DNA of 64,000 nt, from positions 806,001 through 870,000 of the forward strand of contig NZ_JAMGBC010000001.1 of assembly GCF_023516495.1 (NCBI RefSeq). The letters are read 5' to 3'. This stretch comes from Sphingomonas anseongensis. Lineage in GTDB: Bacteria > Pseudomonadota > Alphaproteobacteria > Sphingomonadales > Sphingomonadaceae. The notes under the pieces were generated by a model that did no database searches, was not told the origin of the DNA, and saw only the letters and a list, made by a program, of their open reading frames with translations. Both the position numbers and the translations under genes were made by a program. Positions 8,632 through 17,082 of this stretch are shown piece by piece. Each line of letters begins with the position of its first letter. Position 1 is the first letter of the stretch.

Positions 8632-9166
8632 AGCCGAGCGCCAACCGCCTGTCTTCGGCTGCTTTCAGGACGTCATAGGCCGCCTGGATCTCGCGAAAGC
8701 GCGCCTCAGCTTCCTTGTCACCCTGCTTCAGGTCCGGATGGTGCTGCTTTGCCAGCTGGCGATAGGCGGCCCGAATGGTCTTGAAGTCGGCATCCGGTTC
8801 AAGCTCCAGGACCGACAGCGCCCGCATCTCGTCGCGGCTGCGGGTCTCGTCGCCGGGACCCGCCCAGCCCCAGTGTGCCGAGCTTCGGAACCCGTTCGCG
8901 CCGTTCGCTTCTTCGGCCGCACGCCTGGCCGCTTCTTCGGGGCTCAGGCCGGCGAAGTAATTCCAGTTCTTGTTATATTCGCCGGCGTGGCGTTCACAAA
9001 AGTACCAGCGCTCCGGGCTGTTCGGAGCCTTTGGAGCCGGGCGATCGCCGACCTCGTTGCAGCCCTCACGGTCGCACAGGCGAATGCGCGCGGCGTTGCG
9101 CCCGGTCTTGCCGTAGGAACGCCAGCGCGGGAATCCCCAGTCGTCCGATCTTGTCTGCTTCGCCAT
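8621..9166 (-). CDS. J-domain protein with N-terminal Cys/His-rich region
   Basis: A 181-aa cytoplasmic DnaJ-class co-chaperone. The J domain is at the C-terminal end (about residues 115-178): LSVLELEPDADFKTIRAAYR, then KQHHPDLK with the essential HPD. The N-terminal 70 residues contain CDREGC and YFCERHAGEY, a possible metal-binding CX4C...CX2H pair, followed by NKNWNYF. The inverted layout with no G/F or zinc-finger repeats makes it a type III J protein. It presumably works with DnaK; client unknown. Confidence 0.85.
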   Translation of the reverse strand: MAKQTRSDDWGFPRWRSYGKTGRNAARIRLCDREGCNEVGDRPAPKAPNSPERWYFCERHAGEYNKNWNYFAGLSPEEAARRAAEEANGANGFRSSAHWGWAGPGDETRSRDEMRALSVLELEPDADFKTIRAAYRQLAKQHHPDLKQGDKEAEARFREIQAAYDVLKAAEDRRLALGSTD

Positions 9167-9210
9167 TACCCACCCAACTAGTGGCGCCCCGCACGCCTGT
9201 CACAAGGAAT

Positions 9211-9590
9211 TCGCCAGAGGGCCTGTAAGCCGGGTTCTGTCCATCCGCCGAAGCGGAATGGGCGGCCATTCGTCTAGCCCTGCACTTGCGCGCAGGATCA
9301 AGCGACCAACCCGGGCGGCGAGCCGGAACGCGCTCATATGCCGCCCCTATTCGGTCTTGCACCCGATGGGGTTTACCGTGCCGCCTTTGTTGCCAAAGAC
9401 GCGGTGCGCTCTTGCCGCACCCTTTCGACCTTGCCCGTCCGAAGGCGGGCGGAATGCTTTCTGTGGCACTGTCCCTCGCCCCCGCTTGCGCGGGAACGGC
9501 CGGGCGTTACCCGGCATCGTTGTTCCGTGGAGCCCGGACTTTCCTCGCCGGGGACAAGTCCCCGCCGCGGCCGCCCGGCCCTCTGGCGAG
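9211..9590 (-). ncRNA. rnpB: RNase P RNA component, bacterial type A
   Basis: The minus strand carries GAGGAAAGTCCGGGCTCC (9529-9546), GGTAAACCCCATCGGGTGCA in the middle, and ACAGAACCCGGCTTAC (9225-9240), the conserved core of RNase P RNA that matures tRNA 5' ends. The ends pair over 13 bp as helix P1 (9211-9223 with 9578-9590), which sets the boundaries at about 380 nt. A TATATC hexamer (plus 9592-9602 region) sits where a -10 box is expected, without a clear -35. No T-run terminator is seen downstream. Confidence 0.96.
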
Positions 9591-9674
9591 AACGATATAG
9601 GGGAACGGCTGCGCTGTTACGAGTCGGCCGAAAGTGTCCGGACTACGCGGAAACGGCGGCGAGCCGCTTCTGAG

Positions 9675-10043
9675 TCAGCGTGGCGAAGCCGCGTTCCTCT
9701 GGATGGTTTCGACCGCTTCGCGCGCCTCGGCTTTGCGCGCCTCCCACGCGGACTGCGTTCCACACATCTTATGGCCTTTGGTCCGGGTCCCGGGGATTTC
9801 TTCGTACCGACAAACCATCCGGTTCGCGTCCTTTGCCGAGGCTGCCTCCAACGCCGCCCATTCCGCCTTGGTTTGGCACAGCTGGTAGGGCAGCGCGCCC
9901 GGGTCAGATGCCAGCACATATTGGCACACCCGCTTTTGCTGATCCTGCACCGGAATCTCGGAGCCCGAGGGTTGATATGCGGGGGCAACGGGGCTGGAAG
10001 CCAGGAAAAGCATCGAGAGCACGGAGGAGGTCAACTGGAGCAT
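9675..10043 (-). CDS. Small exported protein with a duplicated Cys motif
   Basis: A 122-aa protein of unknown function. The ATG at 10043 has GGGAG just upstream and begins a signal peptide (LTSSVLSMLFLASSPVAPAY), so the product is probably periplasmic. The mature part holds two copies of one unit: RVCQYVLASDPG...LCQTKAEWAALEA and MVCRYEEIPGTR...MCGTQSAWEARKA. Each has two cysteines about 15-20 residues apart and a Trp. This suggests an internal duplication with one disulfide per unit. Confidence 0.75.
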   Translation of the reverse strand: MLQLTSSVLSMLFLASSPVAPAYQPSGSEIPVQDQQKRVCQYVLASDPGALPYQLCQTKAEWAALEAASAKDANRMVCRYEEIPGTRTKGHKMCGTQSAWEARKAEAREAVETIQRNAASPR

Positions 10044-10068
10044 GGTAATCTCCCTACCAGACAGCCGG

Positions 10069-10097
10069 AGTGTCACCCTCGGCCGTCAGCAAGTCAA
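10069..10097 (-). promoter_or_regulatory. Candidate promoter for the small exported protein
   Basis: On the minus strand TTGACT (10097-10092) is followed after 17 bases by GACACT (10074-10069). Expected transcription start is near 10062, about 19 bases before the ATG and just upstream of the GGGAG ribosome site. The -35 is good and the -10 weak, so this is tentative. Confidence 0.35.
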
Positions 10098-10127
10098 TGC
10101 GTTGCGATGAAACCCGAAATAGGGCGT

Positions 10128-10808
10128 TCACTGCGGCCGGGGCAGCAGCAGTGACAGCAGCTTCGCGCGGCACTCGCCGTCGATGATCCCGTCTATCCGA
10201 TCGGGACGAAAACGCCTCTGGAAGGCGATCACAGCCTTATCCTGATCGGTGACGTCATAACCGAAGCGCTCGAGCGCCAAGAGGAACCCCGCATCGGTCC
10301 AGAACGGGTCCACCAGCTCCCGCGTCGGGCTCGGCAGGGCCAGCCGGCGCTTGGCGAGCGCGTCCCAGGGGAACAGCTCGCCGGGGTCCTCCTTGCGCCC
10401 GGGGGCGATGTCGGAATGGCCGACCACATTGCCGCGGCTGATCCCGTGCCTTTCCTTGATCGACGCGACCAGCGGAATGACCGAAGCGATCTGCTCGTCG
10501 GGAAACGGCCGGTAGCCGAACTCGTGGCCCGGGTTGACGATCTCGATCCCGACGCTTGCCGAATTGACGTCGGTAACACCGCGCCAGCGCGACTTGCCGG
10601 CGTGCCACGCGCGCTTGGATTCATCGACGAGCTGGTAGGTCGTGCCGTCCTCGTCGACGAGGTAATGGGCCGAGACCTTGGCGTCCGGCGAAGTCAGCCG
10701 GTCGAGCGCCCCCTGCGCGTCGGGCATCCCGGTATAATGAAGGACGATCATTGAGACCGGCAGCGCTCGCTCGTCGAAATTGGGCGAGGGGCGCTCGATC
10801 AGGTCCAT
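10128..10808 (-). CDS. N-acetylmuramoyl-L-alanine amidase, AmpD/Amidase_2 type
   Basis: Cleaves the amide bond between N-acetylmuramic acid and the stem peptide. It is 226 aa from the ATG at 10808, without signal peptide, pointing to cytoplasmic recycling of anhydro-muropeptides. Zinc-site pieces are visible: VLHYTGMPD, VSAHYLVDEDG, and GHSDIAPGRKEDPGELF. The last 60 residues (YDVTDQDKAVIAFQRRFRPD) look like a peptidoglycan-binding domain, as in AmiD-like proteins. It lies 31 bases downstream of cheR on the same strand. Confidence 0.9.
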   Translation of the reverse strand: MDLIERPSPNFDERALPVSMIVLHYTGMPDAQGALDRLTSPDAKVSAHYLVDEDGTTYQLVDESKRAWHAGKSRWRGVTDVNSASVGIEIVNPGHEFGYRPFPDEQIASVIPLVASIKERHGISRGNVVGHSDIAPGRKEDPGELFPWDALAKRRLALPSPTRELVDPFWTDAGFLLALERFGYDVTDQDKAVIAFQRRFRPDRIDGIIDGECRAKLLSLLLPRPQ

Positions 10809-10839
10809 CGGCGAAATGGCGCAGTTTTGCGCCAGCGGG

Positions 10840-11712
10840 TCAAGCCTTCGCGGCTGCCCTGCGGTCGGCGACCCGCTTCTCGACCACCGCATCGCCATCG
10901 AGGCGGCGATAGAGGCCGCGAGCGTTGACGTCGGCGCCGAAGCGGTTGGTCTGCCCGATCACCGTCTCTCCCGCGCCGAGCATCAGCCAGCCATCCGGAG
11001 CCATCGCGGAGGCGAGGCGCTCGAAGGCGAGCGTGCGCTTGTCGCCGGTCAGGTAGAGGAGGACGTTTCGGCAAAGCACGATGTCGAAGTCGCCGGGATG
11101 CGGCGGCGGCTCCAGGATGTTGTGGACCTGGAAGCGGACCGACTTGCGCAGGTCCTCGACCGCGCGCCAGCCGTCCGGGCATTCCTCGAACCAGCGGATC
11201 GTCTGGTTGATTCCGAGCCCGCGCTGCACCTCGAACTGGGTGTAGAGGCCGCGGCGGGCGCGATCGACGACGGTTTCGGAGACGTCGCTGCCAAGGATGT
11301 CCACGGTCCACCCGCGCCATTGCGCCGGATCCTCGGCGAACAGCATGGCGATCGAATAGACTTCCTGGCCCGTCGAGCAGCCCGCCGACCAGATACGGAT
11401 CTTGCGCGTCGAGTGGCGCTTCTTGGCGAGCTCCGGAAGCGCGTGCCGGGAGAGAAGATCGAAGGGCGAGCGGTCGCGGAAGAAATAGGTTTCGTTGTTC
11501 AACAGTGCCTCGACGACCTGGTTTGAGAGTCCCGGCTCCTTGCCCATCACGAGGATCGTGATCAGCTCGTCCAGGGTGGAGATTCCCCGCTCGCGGAGCA
11601 GGACTGAAAGCGCGGTTTCGATCCGCCAGCGGCGGTTCATCGTCAGCTGCTGGCCGGTGCGCGCTTCAAGCAGCCCGGCGAGGATCCGGCTGGAGCTGTC
11701 GCTTACTTGCAC
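10840..11712 (-). CDS. cheR: Chemotaxis protein methyltransferase CheR
   Basis: Methylates glutamates of chemoreceptors using SAM; 290 aa. An N-terminal helical CheR_N domain (SRILAGLLEARTGQQLTMNR) precedes the SAM domain with RIWSAGCSTGQEVYSIAM, ILGSDVSE and FDIVLCRNVLLYL. The chosen start is GTG at 11712, overlapping the cheB end by 10 bases, with GGAG 8 bases before it. Last gene of the che run. Confidence 0.94.
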   Translation of the reverse strand: MQVSDSSSRILAGLLEARTGQQLTMNRRWRIETALSVLLRERGISTLDELITILVMGKEPGLSNQVVEALLNNETYFFRDRSPFDLLSRHALPELAKKRHSTRKIRIWSAGCSTGQEVYSIAMLFAEDPAQWRGWTVDILGSDVSETVVDRARRGLYTQFEVQRGLGINQTIRWFEECPDGWRAVEDLRKSVRFQVHNILEPPPHPGDFDIVLCRNVLLYLTGDKRTLAFERLASAMAPDGWLMLGAGETVIGQTNRFGADVNARGLYRRLDGDAVVEKRVADRRAAAKA

Positions 11713-12809
11713 GACATGTCTCCGCTTCTCGACGCGATCCTTCGGCCCATTTTCTCGGGCGGCATGACGGCGCAGGCGAGGCCGGCCTCGACAACCGCGC
11801 GCGGCATTCCCCACACGGCGGAGCTCGTTTCGTCCTGGGCGAGGACCGAACCTCCGCGGGCGACGAGCTGTCGGGCGCCCTCGACTCCGTCCTTGCCCAT
11901 GCCGGTGAGGATCACTCCGACCGCGGCGGGGCCGAATTCCGCTCCCGCCGATGCGAACATCGGGTCGACGGAGGGCAGACAACCGCTCGGGGCGGCATCT
12001 CGCAGGAGTCTCACGACATGGCCGCCGGAGCCTTCCTCGATGGACAGATGTGCGTCGCCGGGCGCGATGATGATCCGGTCGGGAAGAAGCCTCATCCCGT
12101 CCTCGGCGACAAGCGCCTCGCGGCGAGCGGCAATTCCGAGTTGCCGCGCAAATACCGACATGAACGGCGGCGGCAAATGCTGGGTAACGAGGATCGGAAC
12201 GCCGAGCCGCGCCGGAAGCGCCTGGAACAGTGACGCGATCGCGTGGATCCCGCCGGTGGACGCGCCGATCGCCAAGAGGCCGATCGGATCTGCTGCCATT
12301 GCCCGAAGCGGTCCGTAACCCTGGAGCTTGATCGGCTCGGGAAGCGGGCGCGTCGGCTCGGCAAAGCCGATCGACTTGAGCTTGCCCAACAGGACTTCGG
12401 CGAAGCGACCGTTGAAGCGGCCGGTGCCAGGCTTGGGCATTGCGTCCGTCGCGCCGAGAGCAAGGGCAGCAACGCTCTGCTCCGCGCCATCGTCCGCGAG
12501 CGAGGAGACGATCATCACCCGCGCGCCGTCGGCGGCCTTCAGCAGCTCGGGGATCATCTTGAGACCGCCCGCGCCGGGCATTTCGAGGTCTAGAACGATG
12601 ATGTCGACCTTCACCGTTCCGAGCGCCTCGATGGCATCCTCGGCGGTGGCGGCGACTGCCGCAATCTCGAACATCCTGTCGCTTTCCACGATTCGCGAGA
12701 GGACCGCGCGGGCGACCATCGAATCATCGACGATCATCAACCGGATACAGCGCCGTGCCGGCGCTTGGGTCGCCTGGCGATCGCGCGATTTTGCGAGCGC
12801 CCGCTCCAC
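11703..12809 (-). CDS. cheB: Chemotaxis methylesterase / response regulator CheB
   Basis: Removes receptor methyl groups and is activated by phosphorylation from CheA. 368 aa with an N-terminal receiver (LMIVDDSMVARA; phospho-acceptor Asp in IIVLDLEMPGAGG) and a C-terminal esterase domain with the triad Ser in IGASTGGI, His in VTQHLPPPF and Asp in GMGKDGVEGA. The likely start is a GTG 9 bases after the cheY stop; an in-frame ATG at 12737 would cut into the receiver and is rejected. Confidence 0.95.
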   Translation of the reverse strand: MERALAKSRDRQATQAPARRCIRLMIVDDSMVARAVLSRIVESDRMFEIAAVAATAEDAIEALGTVKVDIIVLDLEMPGAGGLKMIPELLKAADGARVMIVSSLADDGAEQSVAALALGATDAMPKPGTGRFNGRFAEVLLGKLKSIGFAEPTRPLPEPIKLQGYGPLRAMAADPIGLLAIGASTGGIHAIASLFQALPARLGVPILVTQHLPPPFMSVFARQLGIAARREALVAEDGMRLLPDRIIIAPGDAHLSIEEGSGGHVVRLLRDAAPSGCLPSVDPMFASAGAEFGPAAVGVILTGMGKDGVEGARQLVARGGSVLAQDETSSAVWGMPRAVVEAGLACAVMPPEKMGRRIASRSGDMSCK

Positions 12810-12818
12810 GACGGGGGC

Positions 12819-13184
12819 TTACGCTACGCCGACGAGCTGAAGCTTGACGTGCAGCGTCTCTCGATCGAACGGCTTCATCACATATTCGTCGGCGCCGGCT
12901 TCAAGCGCGGCGCGAATGTGGGCCATGTCGTTCTCGGTGGTGCAGAAGACGACCTTTGGCTGGTCGCTGTGCCCCCGCTGGCGGAGCAGCCGAAGGAACT
13001 CCATCCCGCTCATCACCGGCATGTTCCAGTCGAGCAGAACCACGTCGGGCATCTTCTGCTCGCAACGGGTCAGGGCTTCCTGACCGTCGCCAGCTTCATC
13101 AACCTCGAACTGCAAAGTCTCGAGGATGTGACGGGCGACCTTTCGGATCACCTTGGAATCGTCGACGATCAAACAGCTTTTCAT
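12819..13184 (-). CDS. cheY: Chemotaxis response regulator CheY
   Basis: A 121-aa single receiver domain. Acidic pocket SCLIVDDSKVIRKV, phospho-acceptor Asp in VVLLDWNMPVMSG, Thr in FCTTENDM and Lys in YVMKPFDRETL are all present. Phosphorylated by CheA; normally binds a flagellar motor or acts as a phosphate sink. A 58-base gap separates it from cheW, the only such gap in the che run. Confidence 0.95.
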   Translation of the reverse strand: MKSCLIVDDSKVIRKVARHILETLQFEVDEAGDGQEALTRCEQKMPDVVLLDWNMPVMSGMEFLRLLRQRGHSDQPKVVFCTTENDMAHIRAALEAGADEYVMKPFDRETLHVKLQLVGVA

Positions 13185-13242
13185 TCTTCAAGCTTTCCCC
13201 GCGCAATCGAACGGTCTGTACTCACTAACGGTAACCAAGGCA

Positions 13243-13680
13243 TTAAGCTGCCCGCGCTTCCGATCCCGAAATCAGAGCGGCGACATCCACCAAGAGCAAA
13301 GGCCCCGCTTCGGTTTCCACCATCCCGTGCGACGCGCGCTCCCAACCGGTGCCCATCGCAGCGCGAACCGGCGAGGGATCCGACAAGGCTTCGACCACGT
13401 CTTCGACCACGTCGACGAGCAGCGCATAATGATGGCCGTCGAGCTCGACGACAGCAGCTTCGCGGATTCCGTCGGAGCAGTCGGTTGTGCCGAGGTCCAG
13501 CGAGCGCATGCAGTCGATAACCGTCAGAACTCGGCTCCGGAGCGCCGAAAGTCCGGCGACATGCGGAGCGGCGCGCGGAACCGCGACCAGGGTGTCCAGC
13601 TCGACGACGGACTCGACTGCTGCGGCGGGCAGAGCAACACGCTCGCCGGCGATGCTGACGATCAACAGGAGCTCATTCAT
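13243..13680 (-). CDS. cheW: Chemotaxis coupling protein CheW
   Basis: A 145-aa CheW fold that couples chemoreceptors to CheA. Family features: LLIVSIAGERVALPAAAVES at the start, AGLSALRSRVLTVIDCMRSL in the middle, and LLVDVVEDVVEAL. Its ATG overlaps the cheA stop (ATGA), so translational coupling is likely. Confidence 0.93.
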   Translation of the reverse strand: MNELLLIVSIAGERVALPAAAVESVVELDTLVAVPRAAPHVAGLSALRSRVLTVIDCMRSLDLGTTDCSDGIREAAVVELDGHHYALLVDVVEDVVEALSDPSPVRAAMGTGWERASHGMVETEAGPLLLVDVAALISGSEARAA

Positions 13681-16010
13681 TTGCGCCTCCCCGAGCCGGC
13701 GGACTTGAGCGCCATGAGCAGCCCCGCGCGGTCGTAGCGATAGATGCTGTCGTCCTTGGCGCCGGCCGCTTCTGGCTCGGCCCGAAGGACGATCGTCCGG
13801 CCCGCCTTGGCAGCGGCCTTGCGTTCCGACGTGATGACCAGGTCGGCCTCGCCGTCATGCTCGTCGCCGACGACCCTGTAGCCGACGGATTCGACGATGG
13901 GCCGGAGCAGGTTCTGCATCCACGGGTCGCCGCTGGGCAGCCTGCAAAGCGGCTGCTCGCTGGGTTTCCCGGCCGCAGTCCCCAGGTGGTTGGAGAACAG
14001 CCAATGAGCGTCCACGAGCTCCGCCGGTTCTCCGGCGATCAGCGTCACTGCGCTGATCTCGCCCGGGTTTTCGGCCGGAATGACGTCGCTTTCGATCGTC
14101 GACAGATCGATGACTTCGCGGAAGGCATAGCCGATCTCGTGGACCCCGTCGTTCAGACGGAAGACCCGCACCTTCTCGTCCCCCAGATCGGCGTTGACGC
14201 CCGCGAGAGGAAGAATCGCCTCGCCGAGCTGCACGCGAAGCTGGCCTGCGCCCGGCTTGATGGCACTGACCGGCACTTCCTCGATCCGATCGACGACGCC
14301 AAGGCGAAGAGCGCGGCGGCCGCCGTCCAGGCCGCGGAAGAGGAGGACGGAAACCGCCTGAGCGGCCATTGTCGAAGGACCGTCGGCAACCCGCGCCGTG
14401 CGGTCCTGCGTCTCCAGCTTCACTCCGCCGACTTCGGCGAGACCGGCCGGATCGAAGAGCAGGATCGGGCTGCCATCGTCGGCAAGGGTGGTGCCGGCGT
14501 AAAGGCCGGTCGCCATCACCTGCGGAGCGGCCGGCTTGACCACCAGTTCTTCGTGATCGTGGATTCGCTCCACGGCGAGCGCATAGACGTCGCCTCCGGC
14601 CGGACGAAGGACGACCAGGTTCCGCTCGTTTTCGGGCATTTCGCTCTTGAGGCCGAGAATGTCGGCAAGCGCAACTTCCGGCACGCGCTTGCCTCGGATG
14701 GTCGCCACTCCGGATCCGCCCAGCGTGTCGAGCGTGACCGATTCGCCGTTGGCGCGGACGATTTCGACGATTGCCGAGCGCGGGATTGCGAAATGGTGCG
14801 AGCCGATCGAGACCGTGAGCGCCGGAATGATCGTCAGGGTCAGCGGCACCCTCAGCGTCATCCGAGTTCCCTCACCCGGAACGCTGTCCACCTCGACGAT
14901 CCCGCCGATCCGCTCGACGTTGGAGCGGACGACGTCCATTCCGACGCCGCGGCCGGAAATCGCGGTGACTTCCTTGGCGGTCGACAGGCCGGCTTCGAAG
15001 ATGAGCGCGAGCTGTTCGCGGGGAGTCAGCTTCGCCGCATCGTCGCGTTCGAGAAGGCCGACGTCGAGCGCCTTGGCGACAAGCTTCTTGCCGTCGATTC
15101 CGCGGCCATCGTCCTGGATGTCGATCAGGATCTGGTTGCCCGACTGGCGCGCCGAGACGGACAGGATGCCGATCTCGCGCTTGCCGGCCTTGAGCCGTTC
15201 GGCCGGGCCTTCGATCCCGTGGTCCACCGCGTTGCGGATGATGTGCGTAAGAGGGTCGCGGATCATCTCGATCATCTCGCGATCGAGCTCGACGTCGCCG
15301 CCCTCGATATCGACTAGGACCTGCTTGCCGAGCTCCGCCGAAAGGTCGCGGACCATTCGCGGAAGAGCAACGAAGAGATTCTCGATGCGCTGCATCCGGG
15401 TACGGGTAATCGCGTCGCGCATCTCGGCGATGATCGACGACAGGCGCTCGAAGGCGCCGTCGACCGAAACATCCGTGGAGGTTTCGCGAAGCCTGCGGGC
15501 CAGCTCGTTCCTTGCCAGGACCATGTCGGAAACCGTGCTCATCACCCGGTCGAGCAGCCCGACGGACAGGCGGATCGTCCGCGGCGCGGCACCGCGCGCC
15601 AGCTCCGCCACGGCTGCTGCGGCGGGCGCGGCGGCCCCTTCCGCTCCGGGCTCAAGGGCCTCGATGAGGCCGCTGTCGTCGCCCTCGGGGAGCTTTTCTC
15701 CCCGCTCGATGATCGCGATCATTTCGCCGATGCGATCGATAATGGCGAGGACGGCACTGACCAGGGGTACGTCAGGCTGGCGGCGTCCGGCACGCACGTC
15801 GGCCAGAGCATCCTCGGCGGCGTGGCTGAGCGCCTCGAGCCGCGGGAATTCGAAGAAGCCGCAATTGCCTTTGACGGTGTGAACGAAGCGGAAGATGGAA
15901 TCGAGGCGTGCGCGGTCGTCGGGATTGGCTTCCCACGCGACGATTTCCCCGCCGAGAGCCTCGAGCATCTCCCGCGACTCTGCAACGAAATCGGCAATCA
16001 GATCGTCCAT
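13677..16010 (-). CDS. cheA: Chemotaxis histidine kinase CheA with C-terminal extension
   Basis: Receptor-coupled kinase for CheY and CheB, 777 aa from the ATG at 16010 (a GTG at 16019 is also possible). Order: Hpt domain with phospho-acceptor His44 in RFVHTVKGNCGF; an Ala-rich linker without a recognisable P2 domain; P3 dimerisation helices (LLDRVMSTVSDMVLARNEL); kinase domain with RNAVDHGIEGP, DDGRGID and GRGVGMDVV; a CheW-like P5 domain. About 230 further residues follow: a second CheW-like stretch (VSVLLFRGLDGGRRALRL) and an end resembling a receiver (DPWMQNLLRPIVESVGYRVV) that lacks a phospho-acceptor Asp motif. Confidence 0.93.
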   Translation of the reverse strand: MDDLIADFVAESREMLEALGGEIVAWEANPDDRARLDSIFRFVHTVKGNCGFFEFPRLEALSHAAEDALADVRAGRRQPDVPLVSAVLAIIDRIGEMIAIIERGEKLPEGDDSGLIEALEPGAEGAAAPAAAAVAELARGAAPRTIRLSVGLLDRVMSTVSDMVLARNELARRLRETSTDVSVDGAFERLSSIIAEMRDAITRTRMQRIENLFVALPRMVRDLSAELGKQVLVDIEGGDVELDREMIEMIRDPLTHIIRNAVDHGIEGPAERLKAGKREIGILSVSARQSGNQILIDIQDDGRGIDGKKLVAKALDVGLLERDDAAKLTPREQLALIFEAGLSTAKEVTAISGRGVGMDVVRSNVERIGGIVEVDSVPGEGTRMTLRVPLTLTIIPALTVSIGSHHFAIPRSAIVEIVRANGESVTLDTLGGSGVATIRGKRVPEVALADILGLKSEMPENERNLVVLRPAGGDVYALAVERIHDHEELVVKPAAPQVMATGLYAGTTLADDGSPILLFDPAGLAEVGGVKLETQDRTARVADGPSTMAAQAVSVLLFRGLDGGRRALRLGVVDRIEEVPVSAIKPGAGQLRVQLGEAILPLAGVNADLGDEKVRVFRLNDGVHEIGYAFREVIDLSTIESDVIPAENPGEISAVTLIAGEPAELVDAHWLFSNHLGTAAGKPSEQPLCRLPSGDPWMQNLLRPIVESVGYRVVGDEHDGEADLVITSERKAAAKAGRTIVLRAEPEAAGAKDDSIYRYDRAGLLMALKSAGSGRRK

Positions 16011-16066
16011 CGGCCTCACGCGTCCTTGCTGCCAGGAGCGTCTAGCCGTCAGAAGTTAAAGGCCCG

Positions 16067-17029
16067 TTAGCCTTGCGGAGCGAGCCCGGGCGCCTCGAGA
16101 CCAACGGTCTCCGGCTGGCGCGAGCGCCTTCGCCGGGCGACCCAGTCGCCGAGCGGTCGTTCCAGCAGGCGGTGAACGGCGAGCCCGATCGCGACGGCCG
16201 CGAGGAACCTCACAATCGGCATCTCCGCCGACGAGCCCGTCAGCGCGTTTATCGGGAACAGGTGCATCAGGTAGATCGAATAAGAAGCGTCGCCGATCCC
16301 CACCAGCGGATTGGCCCAACGCGCCGCGAACAGCCACTCCAGGCCCAGCGCGCCGTAGACGATCATCACCGCGGGCAAGCCGAAATCCAACGCCCGCAGG
16401 GAGGCCACCGCCGGGTCGAGCATCGTCGCATTGTCGAACGAGCGGGTCGAACCGAACAGCAGCACCAGCCCAATCACGAGAGCAAGTCCAGGCAGCCGAA
16501 AGCTGCGAAGTCGTGCCAGTGCGAATCCGGCGGCGAATTCCAGGATGATCGGGCTAAGCAGGAATGCGGTTGCGGGTCCCGGCCGATCGAGCGCGGCAAC
16601 CAGCACCGCGGCGGCCGCGACGAGCGCCGCCCGCCGGCTGAAGAGCCAAACTGTCATCGCCACGTAGAAGAGCACTTCGAAATAGAGCGACCAGGCCACC
16701 GGCAGCAGCGGTTGCTGATAGTGGCCGCCCCAGATGGGCCACAGGGTCAAGGTCGCGCCCACCCTCGGGGTAAGGCCGGATCCGAAGGCGATTTCCCACA
16801 GGAGAGGCGCCGCCGCGGCCCACAAATAGATTGGGTAGATGCGCCAGAACCGCGCCTTCGCGAACGCGGCGGCCGGGCGATCCTTCGACACGCGGGCGAT
16901 GATGAAGCCGGAAATGACGAAGAAAAGATCGACCCCCGCCGACCCGCGGCCGGTGGCGAAGGCATGGCAATAGACGACCGCAAGCGCCGCCACTGCCCGC
17001 AAGACCTGGATCGAGCACAGCTTCTTCAC
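16067..17029 (-). CDS. Acyltransferase 3 family membrane protein (OafA-like)
   Basis: A 320-aa polytopic membrane protein that would transfer acyl groups to a surface carbohydrate. The family signature is seen: IQVLRAVAALAVVYCHAFA with the catalytic His, DLFFVISGFIIARV, and RFWRIYPIYL. About nine to ten hydrophobic helices follow, with a cytoplasmic Arg-rich end. GTG start at 17029. No obvious partner is adjacent; the Kdo/flippase region is about 6 kb away. Acceptor unknown. Confidence 0.88.
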   Translation of the reverse strand: MKKLCSIQVLRAVAALAVVYCHAFATGRGSAGVDLFFVISGFIIARVSKDRPAAAFAKARFWRIYPIYLWAAAAPLLWEIAFGSGLTPRVGATLTLWPIWGGHYQQPLLPVAWSLYFEVLFYVAMTVWLFSRRAALVAAAAVLVAALDRPGPATAFLLSPIILEFAAGFALARLRSFRLPGLALVIGLVLLFGSTRSFDNATMLDPAVASLRALDFGLPAVMIVYGALGLEWLFAARWANPLVGIGDASYSIYLMHLFPINALTGSSAEMPIVRFLAAVAIGLAVHRLLERPLGDWVARRRRSRQPETVGLEAPGLAPQG

Positions 17030-17082
17030 GCTCGCACGGGTAACGGCGACTGTTTAAAATTTTGCGCCTGGACGCGTGAAAG

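Noticed and set aside
13857-15882. Two long plus-strand frames antisense to cheA
   Set aside because: Full CheA domain order is present on the minus strand; the antisense products show no motif or start signal.
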